Of a DNA stretch of 64,000 nt, positions 43,868-53,054 are shown one piece after another. Source of the DNA: Arcanobacterium phocae (GTDB taxonomy: Bacteria; Actinomycetota; Actinomycetes; Actinomycetales; Actinomycetaceae). The stretch spans positions 434,001-498,000 of the forward strand of contig NZ_LT629804.1 in NCBI RefSeq assembly GCF_900105865.1, given 5' to 3'. The notes under the pieces are model-generated. The model did not search any database. It was not told where the DNA came from and saw only the letters and a list, made by a program, of their open reading frames with translations. The first letter of the stretch is position 1; every line of letters starts with the position of its first letter. Position numbers and translations under genes: made by a program.

Positions 43868-46480
43868 CTATCTAATTTCAGGAGCCTCGTCAGCAAAAGT
43901 ATCGAAAAGATCATCCATGTCGTAGTTCTTAGTCTTTAAGAAATCTTCTAATTCATCGCGTAAAAGTCCATTGTTGTAGATTGTTTCACTGGTAGGGAAA
44001 CTCCCTCCACTAAACCATTGATCAACTTGCCCAGGCTCTTCTTCATGCTGACGGGCGTAATCCATAAACTCATCCTGATCAACAACACCACTCACAAACA
44101 ACGCATGAATAATCACAGACTCCCGCCGATTAAACACCCCACCAGACAACCCTCGAACACCATTTCTTAGTTCTTCTTCGTTGGTAGCTAGGAGACTATC
44201 GAGATGTTCTTTTCCCACGTCAAGGCCTTGATCGGCAAGATAATCGATAACTAGCCCACCTTTCAAAGGAATAAAAGTAGTAGCCGCATCTGTTCCGAGG
44301 CTGAGAATATCGCGCCCTAGCTCAGTCCAGGCTTTAATAGCCTGATCCCTTTGCCCAGCTTGATACATCCTACCTTCAATAATGTTGTGAATAAAGAATC
44401 CCTCAAGACCAATAATGCTCTGATTGGTCTTGTTTATGGTGGTTATTTCATCAAGGTTATTACTTAAGTATTGTTGAGTAATCTTTCCATATACCAGGTT
44501 TTGATAGTTATCTACACCGTTTCGCAATGCGAGGAATCCTTCATCAGTGCCAGAGACAGCTCGAATAAGATATTCAAGGTCTTCTTGCTTGAATCTTGGC
44601 ATGTTTGGTATGTCGCCAAAACCGATGTCTATATTTTTAGATGTGTTTGACATTTTGTCCGTAGAATTCTTCTTTCGATAACGGTCTATTGCGGGCATGT
44701 AGGTGGCCATGATGTGGGCGATGTTGATAGCTGCTATGGGGTTGAGTGATACTACGAGGTTAGTTTCGTTATCCGCAAGTCCTAAAGATTTATTATCATT
44801 GCTTGTGTTTTGCATACGGTTTGCTAGTAACTCGATAATGCTGGAGGTTAACTCGCCAGCTTCTTTTGTGCCTCGTAATCCTTCCGATGTCACAGCCACA
44901 TCAAGCGCGCCCAAGATTGAAACAAACCCATCATGAGCCCAAGACCGGTTTTGGATCCAGTATTCTTGACGAGCAAACTCCCCATCCCTACCAGGCTTAA
45001 AGAAAGCCAAAGCTGCTTGCGGATTATTCTTTAACGCGCTCATAAAAGACGTAGCAGGATCGAGTCCTGATTTTCGTGCTATGGCAGGGAAAAGGACGCT
45101 AAGATTGCTTGGGTGCTGGGTACACCACAACGGATACGATTGATCAGTTCGGAAACGGTCAGCTAATTCAAAATCATCACCAAACTGCGTTAAGAAAGAA
45201 GTACTTAAGTGAGCATCATATAACAGCCACGAAATAGCGTTGCCATTGTTATTAGAAAGTAAAACTTCGCCTTGAAAGGGAGAAATGCATCCAACCATAT
45301 CCCGAGCAATTTTCTTCGATAATTCAGGGCTATAATCAGCTAACTCCCGTTCACCTGTCATAAAAATAGTTTTGAGGGACTGGGCAAGAATCTGAACTTG
45401 AGTAACTACACTTTTACCAGACCGTTCGAGGTGAGTAGCATTTTGAGAAAGTAGTTGGTCTGCTAAAACAATCTTTTCAACCAGACCTTTCCCACCCAAA
45501 CCCATCAGCATATATCTACTGGCCTGAGGAGATGTTTGAATCCCCGATAACAACGCATTCACACGACTAATATGCTCTGCTGTAGAAAACTCGGTTAGCC
45601 CTTTAAGAACGTATGCGACATAGGAAGCAACCTTGGCAGTGTTATCCCGGTTTTGCAGTAAAAGACGAACAGCCTGTTCTAGTTCCTTATTGGAGAGGTT
45701 TTTATCAGACAAGATATGATTAACATCATCAACACTCCAAGCAACAGCAACAGATAAACTAAACACACTAAGAGAGTCGTGAGCCTCATTCGCTTTTTCA
45801 AACGCTTGAGCAATACGCCCAATCCACACTCTATCAGCCGCATTCTCAGTGAAATACTCAGATATACGAGTAAATAAATCGATATTAGATAACGTGACAA
45901 ACGTGTTCCGAGTCCGAAAACGCATCCACGCCTCATCAACATCTCGAAACCTGTTTTCTATCGCAGAAGAATAATGAGACAAATACTGCTCATAAGCCCG
46001 TAACCGTACCGGATCAGCACTCACCACATCACTACCCAACACAGTCGGGAAACGACGTCGAGTATTGACATAAAAAGGCAGTGAAATCTCGCCCGGAGCA
46101 ACAGGAACATCCAAGGAAAAATCATAATACGCGGGTAGTGACTCGTGGGATAACACTGCAGGGACAAGGAACGGGCTAGTACGCTTCTTACCTTCTTCCA
46201 CCTCTAGAGCGTGTAACCGTTCTCGTTCCCGGCGTGCCTGCTCTTTAGCTTGCCAAACTTGCTCAGCAAGGTCTTCAAGCCTGGCAATAATAATGCTCCG
46301 GTTCTCGCTTTCTAACGTGGCAGCATTCCCAATAAGAACCCGATACGGGCCACGAAAATCAACCAACGCATCACACACACAACGATAATGATCTTGCGCA
46401 AAATACCGATAATCCCGAGCAACACTTCGAGCAACACTCATCAACTGGTCAGCAACGGTATCATCGAACTCAACGCCCAC
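43868..46480 (-). CDS. Large non-lipoprotein DUF6571-like protein with helical WXG100-like N-terminus
   Basis: About 870 residues from the GTG at 46480, chosen because GAAGGG lies nine bases upstream; a GTG at 46558 adds 26 residues without a ribosome site. Residues 1-115 (VEFDDTVADQLMSVARSVAR through LEDLAEQVWQAKEQARRERE) are helical, with a coiled coil, and resemble the N-terminus of WXG100/LXG-type secreted proteins; no signal peptide is seen. The middle (VNALLSGIQTSPQASRYML, NNPQAALAFFKPG, NRSWAHDGFVSILGALDVAV) is a diverged relative of the array lipoproteins. The last 95 residues are almost identical to A-type lipoproteins. It heads the operon. A type VII-like secreted or surface role is inferred only. 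Confidence 0.75.
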   Translation of the reverse strand: MGVEFDDTVADQLMSVARSVARDYRYFAQDHYRCVCDALVDFRGPYRVLIGNAATLESENRSIIIARLEDLAEQVWQAKEQARRERERLHALEVEEGKKRTSPFLVPAVLSHESLPAYYDFSLDVPVAPGEISLPFYVNTRRRFPTVLGSDVVSADPVRLRAYEQYLSHYSSAIENRFRDVDEAWMRFRTRNTFVTLSNIDLFTRISEYFTENAADRVWIGRIAQAFEKANEAHDSLSVFSLSVAVAWSVDDVNHILSDKNLSNKELEQAVRLLLQNRDNTAKVASYVAYVLKGLTEFSTAEHISRVNALLSGIQTSPQASRYMLMGLGGKGLVEKIVLADQLLSQNATHLERSGKSVVTQVQILAQSLKTIFMTGERELADYSPELSKKIARDMVGCISPFQGEVLLSNNNGNAISWLLYDAHLSTSFLTQFGDDFELADRFRTDQSYPLWCTQHPSNLSVLFPAIARKSGLDPATSFMSALKNNPQAALAFFKPGRDGEFARQEYWIQNRSWAHDGFVSILGALDVAVTSEGLRGTKEAGELTSSIIELLANRMQNTSNDNKSLGLADNETNLVVSLNPIAAINIAHIMATYMPAIDRYRKKNSTDKMSNTSKNIDIGFGDIPNMPRFKQEDLEYLIRAVSGTDEGFLALRNGVDNYQNLVYGKITQQYLSNNLDEITTINKTNQSIIGLEGFFIHNIIEGRMYQAGQRDQAIKAWTELGRDILSLGTDAATTFIPLKGGLVIDYLADQGLDVGKEHLDSLLATNEEELRNGVRGLSGGVFNRRESVIIHALFVSGVVDQDEFMDYARQHEEEPGQVDQWFSGGSFPTSETIYNNGLLRDELEDFLKTKNYDMDDLFDTFADEAPEIR

Positions 46481-46587
46481 CCGCAACAACCCTTCAAAAC
46501 ACCAATAAAAACGACTAATACCCAACAAGGGATATGTCGATAATGCTACTGAAAACACTTTCAGAAATCAAGCAGTAATACGTCTGA

Positions 46588-46593
46588 ATTATA
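46588..46593 (-). promoter_or_regulatory. TATAAT -10 element before the array operon
   Basis: A perfect TATAAT on the reverse strand about 108 bases before the chosen GTG. No good -35 is seen at 16-18 bases. Confidence 0.35.
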
Positions 46594-46609
46594 CCTAATA
46601 CAACCAAAA

Positions 46610-47545
46610 TTAGGAGAGTTCTTCGAGTCGCGGTGGATTGGCTCCCGCACGCGAAACGGTAATATCAGCAACCCGCGCCGCAAATACCGCAATATCTCGC
46701 ATAGTATCGCGATCGATTTTTGCGATTTCTTCACGTTTACCAGTCAATCCACGGTGAGCTAACTGGTAGACGAGTGCACCCATGAAGGAATCTCCCGCAC
46801 CTACCGTATCCACAACTTTCACCTGCGGATCTGCCGCCACATGGACATATTCACCTGCTGCGTTTACGGCGATAACACCATCTTTTCCGGCAGTCACAGC
46901 AACCAATAGCGGACCATGCCCAGATTCACGACCTCGCGCGATCCATGTGCGTGCCACGTCAATCGCGTCATCTTGGCTTAATGCATCACGCTCAAATAAA
47001 TACGCGAGGTCTTCATCAGAGCATTTCACCACATCAGCCTGCGCTATTAGGCTCAACACGTGCTCTCGAACCTTCGCCATATCATCTATAAGTGCCGGCC
47101 GAATATTAGGATCATAGCTGATTGTGGCATGTTCGCGTGCCTGTGCAATAATTCGCGCTACATCGTGAGCGCCAGGGTCGATAAACGCTGCGATAGAACC
47201 GGTATGGACATGGTCAACATCTGTCAGATCTGGCGCGTATCCGTCCAGATCCCAGGTCATATCGAACGTGTAAGTACTTGCGCCCGTCTCGTCAAGAGTG
47301 GCAAGAGCGGTCGCGGTACGTTCAGTTTCGACAGTAGTAGTGGTGACGTCGTCGTCAGCTAACCACTGTTCAACGATCTTTCCGTGCGCATCGTCTCCAA
47401 CCATCGTCAAAAGGCGGGCTGGGATACCAAGTCGACTGACACCGATAGCAACATTTGCAGGGCTTCCACCCGGGTGTTCTTCAATAGTTCCGTCAGTGCG
47501 TTTGATGATGTCGATGACGGCTTCGCCAACGATCAAAATGCTCAT
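46610..47545 (-). CDS. PfkB family carbohydrate kinase, probable fructokinase
   Basis: A 311-residue ribokinase-fold protein. N-terminal ILIVGEAVIDII, GGSPANVAIGVSRLG at about 25-40 and the C-terminal DTVGAGDSFMGALVY with the catalytic Asp are clear. The sequence is closest in feel to fructokinases. Its ATG overlaps the stop of the LacI gene (ATGA), so the two are co-transcribed and the kinase is under the same control as the divergent mannosidase genes. It could phosphorylate fructose made from mannose by the AGE isomerase at 30216-31478. Confidence 0.87.
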   Translation of the reverse strand: MSILIVGEAVIDIIKRTDGTIEEHPGGSPANVAIGVSRLGIPARLLTMVGDDAHGKIVEQWLADDDVTTTTVETERTATALATLDETGASTYTFDMTWDLDGYAPDLTDVDHVHTGSIAAFIDPGAHDVARIIAQAREHATISYDPNIRPALIDDMAKVREHVLSLIAQADVVKCSDEDLAYLFERDALSQDDAIDVARTWIARGRESGHGPLLVAVTAGKDGVIAVNAAGEYVHVAADPQVKVVDTVGAGDSFMGALVYQLAHRGLTGKREEIAKIDRDTMRDIAVFAARVADITVSRAGANPPRLEELS

Positions 47546-48573
47546 TTGTAGACCTCTTCGTCTTTCTGTGGGAGTTTTCCGGTTGAATCCCGAATGATAA
47601 TGTCAGCCGGTTCTTGTTTCTCAAGACGTGGCTTTTTGCCGTTGAGAACGTCCAGCAAAAGCGCTGCAGCCTGCCGGCCAATAGCTGCCGGTTCACGATT
47701 GATGACCGTAATTGACGGGGTAACTATTCGACACAGTGGGGAGTCTTCGCATGAGCAGATCAAGACATCCCGGCCGATTTCTTTTCCTGCGGCTCGCAAT
47801 GCGTTAAACCCGCCGAGGGTGAGGATTTCGTTATCAAAAATGATGGCATCGGGCGTAGCGTGTGCGTCGAGAAGCTCCGCGATAGCGTTGCGTCCCGCTT
47901 CTTCGGTTGCATTTGCTCCACTGGCAACTAGTGCGGTAAGGCCACGTTCACGAGCATAGTTTTCGAGCGCTCGGATACGTTCTTGCGTGTGAATGAGACT
48001 TGGAATACCAGTGACGTATCCGATGGTTCGGGCGCCTTGGTCATAGAGGTGATCAGCGAGCGTGGTGACGATTGCGGCTTCGTCGCCAATAATGGAGGCG
48101 GTGTTGGGGACGTCATTTCCGACGACGACGGCTGGCAATCCGATTTCGTTAAGGATATCGATTCGCGGATCGCCGTCGATCGGATCAACGACGACGACGC
48201 CGTCTACTCGCCCTTGTGCCCACCACGTGCGATAGGTAGCTATTTCGGCTTCGAGATCTGGGCCGGTATGGAATACCAGATCGTAATTGTGGTGGGTGAG
48301 TGTTTCTTGCAGGCCGACGATGAAGTTGAAGAAGAATCGTTCAGATGTGTAGGAATCTGGTTGGCGGGCGATGAAGAGCCCGACGGCGTCGGCTTTAGCA
48401 AGGGAAAGTGATTGAGCGCGAGAGTTCGGCACCCAATCCATTTTGTTTGCGATGTCGAGGATGCGTTCGCGGGTTTGTTCGGAGATACCTGGGCGGTTGT
48501 TGAGGGCGAAGGATACGGCAGTGATTGAGACGCCTGCTTCGTGTGCAATATCCTTAATTGTTTTTCTACTCAT
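47542..48573 (-). CDS. LacI family transcriptional repressor
   Basis: A 343-residue regulator. The N-terminal helix-turn-helix is textbook LacI: TIKDIAHEAGVSITAVSFAL, then RERILDIANKMDWVPN. A periplasmic-binding-protein-like effector domain follows (VGLFIARQ, AVVVGNDVP, DAIIFDNEI, then PSITVINREPAAIG). AAGGTAGG precedes the ATG. It is divergent from the GH38/GH5 genes, and two palindromic boxes with a central CG lie between them, so it likely represses the mannoside locus. Confidence 0.92.
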   Translation of the reverse strand: MSRKTIKDIAHEAGVSITAVSFALNNRPGISEQTRERILDIANKMDWVPNSRAQSLSLAKADAVGLFIARQPDSYTSERFFFNFIVGLQETLTHHNYDLVFHTGPDLEAEIATYRTWWAQGRVDGVVVVDPIDGDPRIDILNEIGLPAVVVGNDVPNTASIIGDEAAIVTTLADHLYDQGARTIGYVTGIPSLIHTQERIRALENYARERGLTALVASGANATEEAGRNAIAELLDAHATPDAIIFDNEILTLGGFNALRAAGKEIGRDVLICSCEDSPLCRIVTPSITVINREPAAIGRQAAALLLDVLNGKKPRLEKQEPADIIIRDSTGKLPQKDEEVYK

Positions 48574-48653
48574 AACCTACCTTTTGGCTTTGTAACGCTC
48601 ATTAGTAACTTTTTATATCATAGCTGTATCGGACACTAACCTCAGCGTTTTTG

Positions 48654-48690
48654 CCCAATCGATTTAAAGACTTGCTCTAAATCGGTTTAG
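48654..48690. promoter_or_regulatory. Two LacI-type operator boxes
   Basis: CTAAATCGGTTTAG at 48677-48690 is palindromic at 12 of 14 positions around a central CG, the LacI-family pattern. CCAATCGATTTAAA at 48655-48668 resembles it, 22 bases away centre to centre. Both lie in the divergent region between the LacI gene and the GH38 gene. Confidence 0.55.
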
Positions 48691-48744
48691 TCATTAATCT
48701 GAATATACATCGGGAACAATGATGCTCTCAACTGAAAGGTTGCT

Positions 48745-51700
48745 ATGGACGCCGGACTACTTCTCACTCGTATCAAGCGCACGCTTAACGAGCGGATCGC
48801 GCGAGCACAATACACCCCAGTCTCTCAACTACACGTAGAAACGTGGCGCGTCCCTGATGAAACAGTAGATGGCCAAACGGTTATCGGCGAACCAGCAGTC
48901 CCGCCGTCGTCTGCCCAATTTACCCCACTACACGTTGGTGAAACCTGGGGGAAACCGTGGCAAACCGTCTGGTTCAAAGTCAACGGAGCCACTCCAGAAA
49001 ACGTCCCTGCAGGTGACACGATTGAGGCACGGATCAACCTTGGCTGGGCCGATCACTCTGCCGGGTTCCAAAGCGAAGGCCTCGTACGTGACTCTGCCGG
49101 CCGCACAGTCAAAGCCCTCAACCCGCGCAACCAGTGGATACCACTTCCGCAAACTCCTAACACCAGCTTCAACTTCACCATCGAAGCCGCAGCCAACCCA
49201 CTCCTCCTTGAAGTTCTTCCCTTCCAAGTCACCTACGACGGCGACAAGCTCACCGCATCCCAGCAAGATACCTATCAGTTGTCCCAAGCAGATGTGGTCA
49301 TCCGCCACAACGACGTCGTCAATCTCACCACAGACATCACAGTCCTCTACGAGTTGCTTGAAGCCAAAGGCACCGCCGCCTTCACCAATGATGACTACGA
49401 GACGCTATACGCGCTGAACTCCGCCCTCGATCAGATCGATCTGGACAACATCCCGGCAACCGCCGCCGCTGCCCGCACAGTAATCGCACCGATTCTTGCA
49501 CGGCCGGCACTACCCGGCGCACACCGCCTCTCCGCCGTCGGCCACGCCCACATCGATTCTGCCTGGCTGTGGCCAATCCGCGAAACCAAACGCAAAGTCA
49601 ATCGCACCATCGCCAACGTTGTCCGCCTGATTGAGGACGGAACCGGACTGGTCTTTGCACTACCTGCCGCTCAACACGTTGCCTGGCTGGCCGACGAAGA
49701 TCCCGAACTCTTCGAACGCGTCAAGAAATGCGTGCGCGACGGCTCCATCGTTCCGGTTGGATCCATGTGGGTAGAACCCGATGCCGTCCTGCCCGGCGGT
49801 GAAGCCATGGCCCGCCAACTCGTAGAAGGAATCAGCTTCTTCCGGGAAGCATTCGACTACGAATGCAAAGAAATCTGGCTCCCAGACTCCTTCGGCTACT
49901 CTGCCGCTCTACCACAGCTAGCTCGCGAAGCTGGCATTGATCGGTTCTTAACTCAGAAAATATCGTGGAACCAAACCAACATATTCCCGCATCACACCCT
50001 GCAATGGGAAGGGATTGACGGGTCGCGGATCTTCACTCACTTCCCGCCGGCAGACACCTATGGTTCGGAAATCACCGGTGCCCAGATTCGCCACGCCGTC
50101 GAAAACTTCAAAAACAAAGGTGAGACCAACAGTTCCCTACTCCCATACGGATACGGCGACGGCGGTGGCGGTCCCACCCGGGAAATGATGGAACGCCTCG
50201 ATAGGTTGGAAGATCTACGTGGCGCGCCACGTATTGTCCGCGAATCCCCGCACGACTTCTTCGATCGCGCCGAGGCCGAGTTCCCCGAACCACCAGTATG
50301 GGTTGGTGAACTCTACCTTGAACTACATCGTGGAACTTTCACTTCTCAAATCAAGGCGAAACAAGGGAACCGTCGTAGTGAAGCGCTCTTGCGTGAAACT
50401 GAATTGTGGTGCACTATCGCAGCTCTCGCCGGCGCACCCTACCCGTACGAAGAACTACGTGCTACCTGGCGCCAGGTTCTGCTCTGCCAATTCCACGATA
50501 TTCTCCCCGGCACATCCGTTGCCTGGGTATACCGCGAAGTAGCTAAGATCTATGCTTGCGTGAAAGAAACCTGCGAACGGCTTATTTCGGACGCGTTCTC
50601 ATACTTATCTGCGGGTCGCTCCCCCGTCCACGCCCTTGCTAACGCCACAGCTTTCTCCTCACGTGGCGTTGCACCATTGGGCGCGGCAGTGGCGGCCGAA
50701 TATTCCGGTGGCGTCGCTGATGATATTCAGATCGGCGAATCGTTCCTCTCCAACGGTGTTCTCACCATCGATTTTGCTGACGACGGCGCATGCACCCGCA
50801 TCACCGACGCCACCGGACACACGTTTATTCCATCCGGCGAAAAGGCTGGCCAATTCTTTGTGTTCCAAGACTTCCCCAACATGTGGGACGCGTGGGATAT
50901 TGACCCGTTCTATCGCGGTTCCGAAACAGTGTTACCGCTAAAGTTCGACGGAACTAGAATCGACGACGACGGCGTGGCCTGCGCTCGTTCCCGCGCCACA
51001 TTCAACAACTCACATATGAGTATTGAATGGCGGCTTGCTCCCGGGGCGGACTTCATCGACGTCCATGTTGAAGCTGATTGGCATGAGCATGAAAAGCTGC
51101 TCAAGCTCGGCTTCCCAGTTGATATCCACACCAACTCCGCACAGTACGAAACTCAGATGGGATATATTGAGCGGCCAACTCATACCAATACCTCATGGGA
51201 TAGCGCTAAGTTTGAAGTTAGCACCCATCGCTGGGTGCGCCTCGAGAATGCTCACACATCCTGGTCAATCGCCAACGATGCTACATATGGATGGGATATC
51301 AGCCGCCACAGTGCTGGCCGACGCGGAACCTGGAGCCTTGTGCGTGCCACGCTCATAAAATCCGCTGTTTATCCAGATCCAAACCAGGATCAAGGATGTT
51401 TCACGTGGAACTTCCGGATTCGCCCGCAGGCCTCAGTAGCACAAGCTATTGCTGACGGCCAACAACTAAATCTGCCATTACGCGAAGCCCCGATGGAAAT
51501 CGCTGCACCATTTAGTGTTGATGGAGCAATCGTTGAATCTGTTTCGATGACACCAGATAAGAGTGGCGACGTCGTCGTCCGGCTATACGAAGGCGAAGGT
51601 AGCCCAACGCACGTGCGCCTCACCTGGGACAACGTATCGGTACGCGCAACCGACCTATGCTACCGAGAGAGTGACAACGCTCCACTCGTAACCTCACATA

Positions 51701-51774
51701 ATGGCGTCCATACGTTTGACTTAGCCGCTTTCCAGATCGCAACATTGCGCATCACACCAGGTCAAGAAAGGTAA
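48745..51774 (+). CDS. Alpha-mannosidase, GH38
   Basis: A 1009-residue GH38 enzyme. Zinc ligands H267, H269 and D271 lie in AVGHAHIDSAWLWP, and D381 in WLPDSFGYS is the catalytic nucleophile. TYGSEIT and PYGYGDGGGGPT follow, then a central GTFTSQIKAKQGNRR helical bundle region and the C-terminal beta domains. There is no signal peptide, so it acts in the cytosol on imported manno-oligosaccharides. GAAAGG precedes the ATG. It is the first gene of an operon with the GH5-type enzyme. N-glycan-derived alpha-mannosides are the likely substrates. Confidence 0.94.
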   Translation: MDAGLLLTRIKRTLNERIARAQYTPVSQLHVETWRVPDETVDGQTVIGEPAVPPSSAQFTPLHVGETWGKPWQTVWFKVNGATPENVPAGDTIEARINLGWADHSAGFQSEGLVRDSAGRTVKALNPRNQWIPLPQTPNTSFNFTIEAAANPLLLEVLPFQVTYDGDKLTASQQDTYQLSQADVVIRHNDVVNLTTDITVLYELLEAKGTAAFTNDDYETLYALNSALDQIDLDNIPATAAAARTVIAPILARPALPGAHRLSAVGHAHIDSAWLWPIRETKRKVNRTIANVVRLIEDGTGLVFALPAAQHVAWLADEDPELFERVKKCVRDGSIVPVGSMWVEPDAVLPGGEAMARQLVEGISFFREAFDYECKEIWLPDSFGYSAALPQLAREAGIDRFLTQKISWNQTNIFPHHTLQWEGIDGSRIFTHFPPADTYGSEITGAQIRHAVENFKNKGETNSSLLPYGYGDGGGGPTREMMERLDRLEDLRGAPRIVRESPHDFFDRAEAEFPEPPVWVGELYLELHRGTFTSQIKAKQGNRRSEALLRETELWCTIAALAGAPYPYEELRATWRQVLLCQFHDILPGTSVAWVYREVAKIYACVKETCERLISDAFSYLSAGRSPVHALANATAFSSRGVAPLGAAVAAEYSGGVADDIQIGESFLSNGVLTIDFADDGACTRITDATGHTFIPSGEKAGQFFVFQDFPNMWDAWDIDPFYRGSETVLPLKFDGTRIDDDGVACARSRATFNNSHMSIEWRLAPGADFIDVHVEADWHEHEKLLKLGFPVDIHTNSAQYETQMGYIERPTHTNTSWDSAKFEVSTHRWVRLENAHTSWSIANDATYGWDISRHSAGRRGTWSLVRATLIKSAVYPDPNQDQGCFTWNFRIRPQASVAQAIADGQQLNLPLREAPMEIAAPFSVDGAIVESVSMTPDKSGDVVVRLYEGEGSPTHVRLTWDNVSVRATDLCYRESDNAPLVTSHNGVHTFDLAAFQIATLRITPGQER

Positions 51775-51780
51775 CTGAAC

Positions 51781-52980
51781 ATGAAATTCGGTGTTAACTA
51801 CACCCCGCGAATTGGCTGGTTTCATTCCTGGTTAGATTTCACTCCAGATCATGTTCGCGCCGATCTTGACGCAATCGCCTCACTCGGCGTGGACCATATT
51901 CGGATTTTCCCGTTGTGGCCAGTACTGCAACCCAACCGTACGTTGATCCGCCAGCAAGCACTCGATGACGTTGCTACTGTTGTCCAGCTTGCACACGAAC
52001 GCGGTATGGATACCTATGTGGATGTGTTACAGGGCCATCTATCGTCTTTCGACTATCTACCGTCATGGGTAAATTCATGGCATCGGCGAAACATTTTCAC
52101 TGATCCGGACGTAGTATCTGGCGAAAAAGCACTTGTTGAAGCCCTCGCCACCCGATTGCACGATGTGCCCGGAGCACGTGGGCTGAGCCTGGGCAATGAA
52201 TTCATACAATTCGCAGCTAACCGGCACCCAGAACAGCACAAAATCACTACTGAGCAGGCACACGCTTGGTTAAATGAGCTACTCACTGTTGCTCGTACCC
52301 ACTGGCCTGAAGGAATGCACGTTCATACGCACGACGACGATCTATGGTTTGACACTGGGCATCCTTTCGATCCAGCAGCAGCCGTGACATTTGGTGACGC
52401 CACCACTGTTCATTCATGGGTGTTTGGTAAGGTAGGACCGCGGTTTGGTAAGGGCAGTCCTCAATTACAGTGGTTTGCGCGCTATTTGTGCGAACTCGCA
52501 TATGCTTGGGGTGAATCGTTCGGCCAGAATCGTCCGGTGTGGCTTCAAGAAATTGGATCGCCCTCAAACTATGTCGACCCTGCCGATGCTGCTAGTTTCT
52601 TGACCGCTAATATTGAGCGACTGATGGGGTCTCATGGTGGTGGTACTGCACCAAACTTGAATGCAATTACATGGTGGTGTTCCCATGACGTATCTCGCTC
52701 ATTAGCAGATTTCCCAGAGCTAGAGCACACCCTTGGACTGTTTGATTCCGACGGCGCAATCAAGCCGATTGGGCGGGCGTACCGAGAAGCCATCGCTACT
52801 TGGCACGATGCTGACTGGCACGCTGCAGAACCGACAACAGTCGAGCGTCCTACCCTGACCCTAGAGCTAGAGCCACAAACCCGTGACTGGGCTGATGCTA
52901 ACCATGGCTTCTTCGATCAGTGGATGGAACAAGCGCTGGCCGGCGAAGTGCCGCAAATAGCTATCAACCAGGTCAGCTAA
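51781..52980 (+). CDS. GH5-like TIM-barrel glycosidase, probable beta-mannosidase
   Basis: A 399-residue clan A barrel. E140 in SLGNEF is the predicted acid/base and E257 in WLQEIG the nucleophile, a pair typical of GH5/GH2. It starts KFGVNYTPRIGWFHSW. No signal peptide is seen. It is six bases downstream of the GH38 gene. In Bifidobacterium longum (from memory, not checked) a GH5 subfamily 18 exo-beta-mannosidase is encoded with GH38 enzymes and cleaves the Man-beta-1,4-GlcNAc core of N-glycans. This protein fits that role. Confidence 0.82.
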   Translation: MKFGVNYTPRIGWFHSWLDFTPDHVRADLDAIASLGVDHIRIFPLWPVLQPNRTLIRQQALDDVATVVQLAHERGMDTYVDVLQGHLSSFDYLPSWVNSWHRRNIFTDPDVVSGEKALVEALATRLHDVPGARGLSLGNEFIQFAANRHPEQHKITTEQAHAWLNELLTVARTHWPEGMHVHTHDDDLWFDTGHPFDPAAAVTFGDATTVHSWVFGKVGPRFGKGSPQLQWFARYLCELAYAWGESFGQNRPVWLQEIGSPSNYVDPADAASFLTANIERLMGSHGGGTAPNLNAITWWCSHDVSRSLADFPELEHTLGLFDSDGAIKPIGRAYREAIATWHDADWHAAEPTTVERPTLTLELEPQTRDWADANHGFFDQWMEQALAGEVPQIAINQVS

Positions 52981-53002
52981 TCGTTACTCACTTGCTGATG
53001 CA

Positions 53003-53035
53003 GTTGTGCGCCGAAGCTTAGCTTCGGCGCACAAC
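53003..53035. terminator. Perfect 15-bp hairpin with TTA triloop between convergent genes
   Basis: Arms at 53003-53017 and 53021-53035, between the GH5-type gene and the convergent VWA surface protein gene. Confidence 0.75.
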
Positions 53036-53054
53036 TTATACTGATAGTAAGGAA

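Larger units (their letters stand above)
35990..46480 (-). repeat. Tandem lipoprotein array with a B-A two-gene unit of 3934 bp
   Basis: Gene order in transcription is large protein, copy 4 (B), 3 (A), 2 (B), 1 (A), 0 (B, broken). The stops of copies 1 and 3 (35990, 39924) and the starts of copies 0 and 2 (35976, 39910) are both exactly 3934 bases apart, so a two-gene unit was duplicated. Long blocks are identical in DNA. Confidence 0.85.

Noticed and set aside
35990..46480. A CRISPR or phage origin for the repeats
   Set aside because: The repeats are multi-kilobase paralogous genes, not short spaced repeats, and no phage structural or cas genes are present.
46481..46558. Extended N-terminus of the large array protein from the GTG at 46558
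   Set aside because: No ribosome site there, while the GTG at 46480 has GAAGGG at nine bases and gives a typical helical WXG-like start. Kept as an alternative.
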